A program made the position numbers and the translations under genes. Shown here piece after piece: positions 1 to 5,254 of a stretch of DNA of 7,680 nucleotides (position 1 is the stretch's first letter; every line of letters starts with the position of its first letter). The stretch lies in NCBI GenBank assembly GCA_964473045.1, contig CAYYMX010000067.1, positions 1-7,680 of the forward strand, read 5' to 3'. The stretch is from CAYYMX01 sp964473045 (GTDB lineage: Bacteria > Pseudomonadota > Alphaproteobacteria > Methylaequorales > Methylaequoraceae). Below the pieces are notes generated by a model. That model ran no database searches. It was not told the origin of the DNA and saw only the letters and a list, made by a program, of their open reading frames with translations.

Positions 1-43
1 TGTGTTGAATTTCAGATTCATGGATAAAGTCAGAATATTTCAT
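1..43 (-). CDS. Possible start of a downstream gene, cut by the left edge
   Basis: An ATG at 43-41 opens a frame that stays open for the 14 codons to the window edge, reading MKYSDFIHESEIQH. It begins 40 nt after the stop of the preceding CNB gene on the same strand, with no terminator between, so it could be the next member of the operon. Support is weak: the only Shine-Dalgarno-like bases are AGG at 48-46, just two bases from the ATG, and 14 codons cannot establish coding. I do not recognise the protein. An alternative ATG at about 64 hits a stop after three codons. The call rests on spacing and strand alone. Confidence 0.3.
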   Translation of the reverse strand, partial: MKYSDFIHESEIQH

Positions 44-83
44 AGCCTATATTTCTAGCATAATATTTAATTAATTAAAACCA

Positions 84-551
84 TTATTCGATATGATTTG
101 TTGATTTATTTAATCTGAAAAAAACTTGTCTAGCTATAGCAGTAATCGTAGGGTTTTCATCTTTAATTTTTTTCTCTAACTCATCCTTAGAGAAATTAAC
201 CTGAAAACCTGATCTTTTTGATAACTCCGCACAAAGATCAGTTATTATCTTTTTTACATCTGGGCTGGCTGAATCAAGTAATTGATGAAACTTTTCTTTT
301 GTAATTACAATTAGTTCACAGGCATTTCTAGCAATAATTGTAGCACTTCTTTGCTGATTAAGAATTAAGGCCATTTCACCAAATACTTCGCCTTGTGACA
401 TGTAACCAACTCTAATATTGTCCACGAGAACATCAAGTATTCCTTGGTTTATCAAAAATGCTTTATCTCCAGAGTCACCTTGAGTAAACAGAATTTGTTC
501 TGGTAAAAGTCTAATCTTTTTAGTGTCGCTATAAGTGTTTGTGTCTGACAT
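84..551 (-). CDS. Stand-alone cyclic-nucleotide-binding (Crp/Fnr-type CNB) domain protein
   Basis: This 155-residue soluble protein is essentially one CNB beta-barrel plus a helical tail. The barrel runs from about residue 14 to 85 and has the phosphate-binding cassette FGEMALILNQQRSAT (57-71). Glu59, for the ribose, and Arg68 followed by Ser-Ala, for the cyclic phosphate, are all present, so cAMP binding is plausible. The usual C-terminal lid helices follow at 85-113, and a second, similar helical segment occupies 121-150. There is no helix-turn-helix, kinase, GGDEF or membrane segment, so it is not a CRP-like transcription factor despite its likely automatic label. Its ATG overlaps the previous stop in a TAATG junction, which implies translational coupling to its paralogue. 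The adenylate cyclase two genes upstream is the obvious ligand source. An adaptor or allosteric regulator of the secretion machine is the inferred role; a free cAMP buffer is an alternative. Confidence 0.9.
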   Translation of the reverse strand: MSDTNTYSDTKKIRLLPEQILFTQGDSGDKAFLINQGILDVLVDNIRVGYMSQGEVFGEMALILNQQRSATIIARNACELIVITKEKFHQLLDSASPDVKKIITDLCAELSKRSGFQVNFSKDELEKKIKDENPTITAIARQVFFRLNKSTNHIE

Positions 552-988
552 TAGAAAATCATTTCAGAGAGTCTATGATGGAGTTGTAATGCTAATGCTC
601 TGATTACATCTGGGGAGTCTTTTACAAGTTCAAGTAAATCTTGTTGAGAAATAGGTAGTTTATGAAGATCTTTCTTTCCTAATTCTTGAGACATTCGTTT
701 GATTATTTTATGAAGTTCAATATTGGATGAAAGTAGAATTTGTTCAAGTGCATTTCTTCTAATTACAACAACCTCACTTGGAATAACTGCTTTAACGCTA
801 GCCTTTCTTGCTTCACCAAGAATTAAAGATAATTCACCAAAAATCTCGCCTGAAGTGATAGAGGCAACTTTCTTTCCTGCAATTTCAGCTACTAAACTAC
901 CTGAAACAACTAGAAAAGCAGTTTCGCCAGGGTCTCCCTCCGTAAATATATATTGGTCAGGTAGTATTCGTAATTTTTTTAAACTCAT
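551..988 (-). CDS. Stand-alone cyclic-nucleotide-binding domain protein, paralogue with altered cassette
   Basis: This 145-residue soluble protein has the same architecture as its downstream neighbour: a CNB barrel at about residues 5-77, then two related helical segments at about 78-106 and 114-142. The phosphate-binding cassette reads FGELSLILGEARKAS (50-64). Glu52 and Arg61 are kept, but the small Ser/Thr that normally follows the Arg is Lys62, and Ser53 replaces the usual Ala. Ligand affinity or preference may therefore differ from the paralogue. There is no DNA-binding or enzymatic domain. The second helical segment, with its SPDV core (125-128), resembles the lid helix of an ordinary CNB domain. 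The ATG lies 6 nt after the cyclase stop and the stop overlaps the next start. The two CNB genes probably arose by tandem duplication, though they are now quite divergent. A regulatory or adaptor role in the same operon is inferred. Confidence 0.9.
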   Translation of the reverse strand: MSLKKLRILPDQYIFTEGDPGETAFLVVSGSLVAEIAGKKVASITSGEIFGELSLILGEARKASVKAVIPSEVVVIRRNALEQILLSSNIELHKIIKRMSQELGKKDLHKLPISQQDLLELVKDSPDVIRALALQLHHRLSEMIF

Positions 989-994
989 AGTTTG

Positions 995-3367
995 CTATTT
1001 TGATGTAGCAACAAAAACTCCATCCCATTCTGCTGGTGGAGGTGATTTTTGAAACTCCATTATTCTTTCACCCATCATATTATAGTAATCGTTCATTAAA
1101 TTTTTACAAAGACTTTTTCCCGTCTTAATTTCTTCCAGAGCTGTTTTCCACTTTTGATTAAAATAACATTCTAAGATTTTCTTATGTTTTATTTCTAAAT
1201 CTTTAAAATCTTTGGTTTCTTTAAATAATGAATCTCCAAGCAAACAAAAAATTGAAACAGCTTCTTTTTTACCCTTCACGGCAAGCATATCTAGTTGGAG
1301 AGTAGCATAAGTATCCTTTACTGCTTCATTAGTTTCATGTCCAATAACAGTTTTTACCCCATAGCCTTTTGATTGACCCTCTAATCTCGATGCAAGGTTA
1401 ACTGCATCACCCAAGACTGAGTAGTCAAAACGCTGATCCGATCCCATATTTCCAACAACACAATTACCGGTATTTAATCCAATACCAATTTTAAGTTCCA
1501 GAAAATCTTTGTTCTCTGCTTTGGCTTCTTCTTCTCGAACATCGTTAAGTTCTTTGAGTGCATTATGCATAGTTAATGCAGCATCACAGGATATTTTTTC
1601 ATGTTCATTTACATCAACTGGTGCATTCCAAAAAGCCATTATACAATCTCCCATATACTTATCTATGGTTCCGCTCTTACTAATAATTTCGTCAGTAAGT
1701 GGTGTTAAAAACCTATTAATCAATGATGTTAATCCCTGAGGATCAGATTTATATGCTTCTGAAATTGTAGTAAAACCTCTAACATCACAAAAAAGAAATG
1801 TCATTTTTTTTGTTTCCCCTCCTAACACAAGCTTGTCTGGATCTTCAGCAAGCTGCTCAACTAATGCGGGTGATAAATACTGTGAGAAAGCGCCTCTGAT
1901 CTGTTTTTTTTCGTTTGCATCTCTTAAATAATTTGCAAATGTATTTCCAAAGTAGATTACAAAAGTTGAAAAACCAGCAAATGTTGGGTCAAAAAGTGTT
2001 TTTTCCTCTAAGTATAATTTTGTGCTAAAATAAAAAGCACCGCCAATAACTGAGCCAAGAAGTGAAATATTTACTATTGGTCCAAACTTTAATGCTGACA
2101 GTGTTATAAAAAAACCCAACAAAACTGTAAATAATGCTTCATAGAATTTCATATTTACACCAGATTTTAAAAAAGGTGCGCCAGAAATCTTTACTTTTTC
2201 TGATTCTTTTTTAGCCTCTTCTTCAGACATTCCTTTTTTTAATGCTTGGTTATAAGCATTTGAGGCGTTTTTGTTTGATGAATAATACAAAATTGCGGAA
2301 ATTACTGTATCAATCAAATTAGCATGAATTTCCACACCTGGCATTCTATCTTCAACAGGAGTTGGTCTTATATCTTTTAGACCTGTAGCGGAAGTACCTA
2401 GAATTCCTAGTTTGCCTTGTAATCTATCTTTCCCAACTCTACCCTTGATGATATCAACAGCACTAACATAGTATCTAGTTTCATTACCTTTAATTGAATC
2501 AGATTCACCATAGTGAATCCAAACTCTACCATTTTCGTCTGTGGGAATTGATGCATTGCCAATCGCTTTAGTCTGAATAACTATCTCTTCAACTCCATTG
2601 ATACCTGTGCGGGTTGCAATGCTGTTTCCTTGAAATGCAACTCTTATCATATCAAGTCCGAGAGTTGGTCTAATTGTGCCAGCAACATCTGATATTAACG
2701 GGACTCTCCTAATTATTCCATCAGGTTCTTCAGCCACTGAAACAGTTCCTGAACCAGAAGCTGCCATTTCAAATTCGCTAACATTTGCAAGGAGACCAGG
2801 ATATGACGTCAGCCATCGTTTTGGGTCCTTATATTCTTTTTTTCCAAGAAAAACCTTTACGGAAGTATCTTTAATATCATTTCTTTTTGCATCTCCTTCA
2901 AGATCAAGCCCAGAATGTCCAATAACTACTGGAAATTGCTTCATGTTATCAACGGCAATAGCCTCATTAGAAGGTAATTCTTTCAAAAGTTCTGCAATTT
3001 TTGGGTTTCTTTTTTCTAAATCCTTTGAAATTAATTCTGGAGATGTTCTATCTTTTTCAGCAAAAAGTACATCTAAGCCTAAAACAAGCATTCCTGCCTC
3101 TTTAGATTTTTTAAACAATTCAGCTAAAACGGTTCTGGGCCATGGCCATTGACCGACTTCTCTTAAGGATTTTTCATCGATATCTACAATTACAGAATAA
3201 GTTTGTCCATCTGTTGCCCTTGGATATTTTTTTTGAAGTACATCGAAGTATTTCAGTCTTAACACCTCTACAATTTCTGGGTCTGATATTCTTGTCAGTC
3301 CTAGAAGTAAAGCAAGAACAAAAGATACAAGTGTAACTATGAATCTAAAACTTATCTTAATCTTCAT
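995..3367 (-). CDS. CHASE2-sensor class III adenylate cyclase
   Basis: Membrane-bound enzyme expected to convert ATP to cAMP and pyrophosphate. Taking the ATG at 3367 (790 residues), the order is: N-terminal membrane segment (about 8-26); periplasmic CHASE2 domain (about 35-395) with VDIDEKSLREVGQWPWPR and a late block ending MPGVEIHANLID; three membrane segments (about 410-480); a cytoplasmic cyclase domain (about 515-715); and a helical tail ending PPPAEWDGVFVATSK, a tail I associate with alphaproteobacterial CHASE2 cyclases. Catalytic residues are visible: metal-binding Asp528 (FCDVRGFT) and Asp574 (DKYMGD), adenine-selecting Lys570 with Ser650 at the Asp/Thr position, and transition-state Asn657 and Arg661 (VNLASRLE). 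Nothing suggests guanylate specificity. A 5-codon longer start, TTG at 3382, would overlap the preceding gene by 14 nt. I prefer the ATG, which sits one base after that gene's TGA with GGAA about 8 nt upstream. It lies between the CNB-HlyD gene and two CNB genes, so it probably supplies their ligand. Confidence 0.95.
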   Translation of the reverse strand: MKIKISFRFIVTLVSFVLALLLGLTRISDPEIVEVLRLKYFDVLQKKYPRATDGQTYSVIVDIDEKSLREVGQWPWPRTVLAELFKKSKEAGMLVLGLDVLFAEKDRTSPELISKDLEKRNPKIAELLKELPSNEAIAVDNMKQFPVVIGHSGLDLEGDAKRNDIKDTSVKVFLGKKEYKDPKRWLTSYPGLLANVSEFEMAASGSGTVSVAEEPDGIIRRVPLISDVAGTIRPTLGLDMIRVAFQGNSIATRTGINGVEEIVIQTKAIGNASIPTDENGRVWIHYGESDSIKGNETRYYVSAVDIIKGRVGKDRLQGKLGILGTSATGLKDIRPTPVEDRMPGVEIHANLIDTVISAILYYSSNKNASNAYNQALKKGMSEEEAKKESEKVKISGAPFLKSGVNMKFYEALFTVLLGFFITLSALKFGPIVNISLLGSVIGGAFYFSTKLYLEEKTLFDPTFAGFSTFVIYFGNTFANYLRDANEKKQIRGAFSQYLSPALVEQLAEDPDKLVLGGETKKMTFLFCDVRGFTTISEAYKSDPQGLTSLINRFLTPLTDEIISKSGTIDKYMGDCIMAFWNAPVDVNEHEKISCDAALTMHNALKELNDVREEEAKAENKDFLELKIGIGLNTGNCVVGNMGSDQRFDYSVLGDAVNLASRLEGQSKGYGVKTVIGHETNEAVKDTYATLQLDMLAVKGKKEAVSIFCLLGDSLFKETKDFKDLEIKHKKILECYFNQKWKTALEEIKTGKSLCKNLMNDYYNMMGERIMEFQKSPPPAEWDGVFVATSK

Positions 3368-3368
3368 A

Positions 3369-5240
3369 TCAAGGTTCCGCAAAACTATTACCCAAAGTCC
3401 TTATTAATGGGTAAATAAAATATGTTATCAGCCTTCGTTTACCAACTCTAAATTTTCCTGACACTTTCATACCTGGCATTATATGAAAACCAGGTGGAGT
3501 GTCTTTTAACTCATTTTCAATGATTTGACCTCTAGCTCTGTAAAAATTACCTGAGTTCCCATCAACGTCTTTGTCAACGGTATCAGCGGAAACGTAAATT
3601 AATTTTCCTTTTAACTCACCGTGTTTTTGTGCAGGTAAAGCATTTAATTGAATTTTTATAGATGTGTCAGGAATTAATTTGCTAATATCTGACGGATCAA
3701 CATCAAACACAGTTAAAAGCTCCACACCTGTTGGAACTAAAGTAACAACACTTTTTCCTTGAGAGATTACTGCACCTGGATACAAAGAATGAAGGTTTAA
3801 TACCATTCCATCAGATGGTGCTCTAACTATCACATCAGTTTGTTGCCTTTCAAGTTTTTTCATGTCTTCTTGAAGGTTCATTCTTTGGTCTTCAAGAGAA
3901 ACAAGTTCATCGTTAATTCCTCCAAACCACTGACTATTATATTCTTCTCTATTAGATTGTAATTCACTTAATTTATTACTAGTTTTGGTGAATTCTTTTT
4001 CCAAGGATAATCTTTTATTTTTTTCACCAAGTACTTGAGCCTCTGCAACTAAGTCAAGTTCAAATAGTTCATTTTTTGATTCCTCTAGTTTTTTTTGAAT
4101 ATCAAGTTGTTCCTTAATGAATTTTAAATCATCTTCGGTAGATGAAATCTGTTTATTTAAAGATGCAGTTTTAGCAAGATATTGATCTTTTTTATCCTTA
4201 AAAATTCTACTTTGTCTTTTATCTGAAGGGCTATCAACGGATTTGTTAGTTCTAAGTAGAGATTGTTTTTTTAGTCTGTCAATTTTTGAGTTTACTACTG
4301 ATAATTGGTAGTTAAGTTTCATTTTATCTGCTTTTTGAAGTGTTGAATCAAAAACAACTAGAGGCTCTCCTTCTTTAACACCTTGACCTTTTTTGACAAA
4401 AATTTCTTTAACAACAGAGTTAAAATTTGACTGAACCTCAACATTTGGAACAACGGTAGTAATTTTTCCAGATGCTGTAATTGTGGTGTCAACTTCAGAG
4501 ATTGTTCCCCAAAGAATTAAAAGTACAACTAGTGTTGCAAAAGAATAAATTGTCCATTTTACTGACTTTGGAATTTGTTTTGATTTTATTTTATCTATGT
4601 CATCTTCAAACTCATCTAACAATTCATTCATTAAATGTTTTCTATAGTTTTTTTGTTTTTCTTCTTCAGTTAATTCTTTCTCTTCTTCTTCAGTATTACT
4701 TTCTTCACTATCTGAACTGAAAGCATCAACATTTAGTTTCTCATTAGCATTTCTTGCGTAACTAGCTAATTGTTGCATCATATTAAAAGCGGTTTGGGGT
4801 GAATTTTTTAAATAACCAAGCAAAGCTTGTTGGTCTATTTCTTTAACAACAGCTTCTTCTGTTGCCCTTGCCATTGCACTTCTCGGCTGTTTATCAATTA
4901 AAGCCATTTCACCAAAAAGAGCACCTTTTTCAAGTGTTGATAAGGTTACATATTCATCACCATTAAATTTGCAAACTTCAATTTTTCCCTTAATAACTTG
5001 ATAAGCAAAGTCACCAACTTCACCTTCTCTAAATAAAACATCACCAGAAGCTAAATTTCTTAATGAAGCTTGAGATTGAGAAGCTTGAGGTTGAGAGGCT
5101 TGAGGTTGAGAGGCTTGAGGTTGTGAAGTTTGAGCTTGAACTTTTGAAGCTTTAGCTTTTGAAGCTTGAACTTTTGAAGTTTTAGTTTTTGAAGTTTTAG
5201 CTTTTGAAGCTTTAACTTTTGTTTTTTTTTTCTCAGCCAT
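3369..5240 (-). CDS. HlyD-family T1SS membrane fusion protein with N-terminal cyclic-nucleotide-binding domain
   Basis: This is the periplasmic adaptor of a type I secretion system, bridging the inner-membrane ABC exporter and an outer-membrane channel. It has 623 residues, far longer than the roughly 430-480 of an ordinary HlyD. The extra length is a cytoplasmic N-terminus: a Lys/Gln/Ala/Ser pentapeptide-repeat tail (7-59); a CNB domain (60-165) with FGEMALIDKQPRSA (109-122) keeping Glu111 and Arg120-Ser-Ala; and an acidic linker (175-220). One membrane segment follows (about 228-246). Then come a first lipoyl half-motif (about 265-300), long coiled coils (300-470), a second lipoyl half-motif with VRAPSDGMV (472-480), and a beta-barrel region to the C-terminus with PGFHIMPGMKVSG (583-595), a typical HlyD ending. 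The CNB therefore faces the cytosol where cAMP is made. The start lies 14 nt after the ABC gene; the only ribosome-site-like bases are AAAGAA. CNB identity and HlyD identity are each secure; cAMP gating is inferred. Confidence 0.95.
   Translation of the reverse strand: MAEKKKTKVKASKAKTSKTKTSKVQASKAKASKVQAQTSQPQASQPQASQPQASQSQASLRNLASGDVLFREGEVGDFAYQVIKGKIEVCKFNGDEYVTLSTLEKGALFGEMALIDKQPRSAMARATEEAVVKEIDQQALLGYLKNSPQTAFNMMQQLASYARNANEKLNVDAFSSDSEESNTEEEEKELTEEEKQKNYRKHLMNELLDEFEDDIDKIKSKQIPKSVKWTIYSFATLVVLLILWGTISEVDTTITASGKITTVVPNVEVQSNFNSVVKEIFVKKGQGVKEGEPLVVFDSTLQKADKMKLNYQLSVVNSKIDRLKKQSLLRTNKSVDSPSDKRQSRIFKDKKDQYLAKTASLNKQISSTEDDLKFIKEQLDIQKKLEESKNELFELDLVAEAQVLGEKNKRLSLEKEFTKTSNKLSELQSNREEYNSQWFGGINDELVSLEDQRMNLQEDMKKLERQQTDVIVRAPSDGMVLNLHSLYPGAVISQGKSVVTLVPTGVELLTVFDVDPSDISKLIPDTSIKIQLNALPAQKHGELKGKLIYVSADTVDKDVDGNSGNFYRARGQIIENELKDTPPGFHIMPGMKVSGKFRVGKRRLITYFIYPLIRTLGNSFAEP
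5064..5219 (-). repeat. Degenerate 15-bp tandem repeats encoding pentapeptides in the CNB-HlyD N-terminus
   Basis: About ten in-frame units encode peptides of the form x-x-[KQ]-[AT]-S at residues 8-59 of the fusion protein: KVKAS, KAKTS, KTKTS, KVQAS, KAKAS, KVQAQTS, then QPQAS three times and QSQAS. One unit is 7 residues long. The half nearest the N-terminus is Lys-rich; the half next to the CNB domain is Gln/Pro-rich and nearly identical at DNA level (AGGCTTGAGGTTGAG on the plus strand). This points to recent slippage or unequal recombination. Confidence 0.85.
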
Positions 5241-5254
5241 TTCTTTAATTTAAC

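Noticed and set aside
66..79. TTTAATTAATTAAA palindrome after the last CNB gene
   Set aside because: It is a perfect 14-nt palindrome but contains only A and T in an AT-rich region, with no stable stem or T-tract, so neither a terminator nor an operator can be claimed.
84..988. Annotation of the two small genes as CRP/FNR transcription factors
   Set aside because: They match only the CNB half. The C-termini are too short and lack a helix-turn-helix pattern; they repeat the lid-helix motif instead.
723..1052. Plus-strand open frame of 109 codons
   Set aside because: It lies opposite the CNB and cyclase genes, shows no recognisable domain, and its composition is that of an antisense shadow.
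2676..3152. Plus-strand open frame of 158 codons
   Set aside because: It is fully antisense to the CHASE2 domain, whose motifs make the minus strand certain. The Ser/Pro-rich reading is a shadow.
4481..4720. Plus-strand hydrophobic open frame of 79 codons
   Set aside because: It is the complement of the acidic, Glu-rich linker and membrane segment of the HlyD fusion; Glu codons read backwards give Leu/Phe runs, mimicking a membrane protein.
5064..5219. CRISPR-like array of short repeats
   Set aside because: Units are 15 bp with no unique spacers, in frame within a coding gene, and encode a regular pentapeptide.
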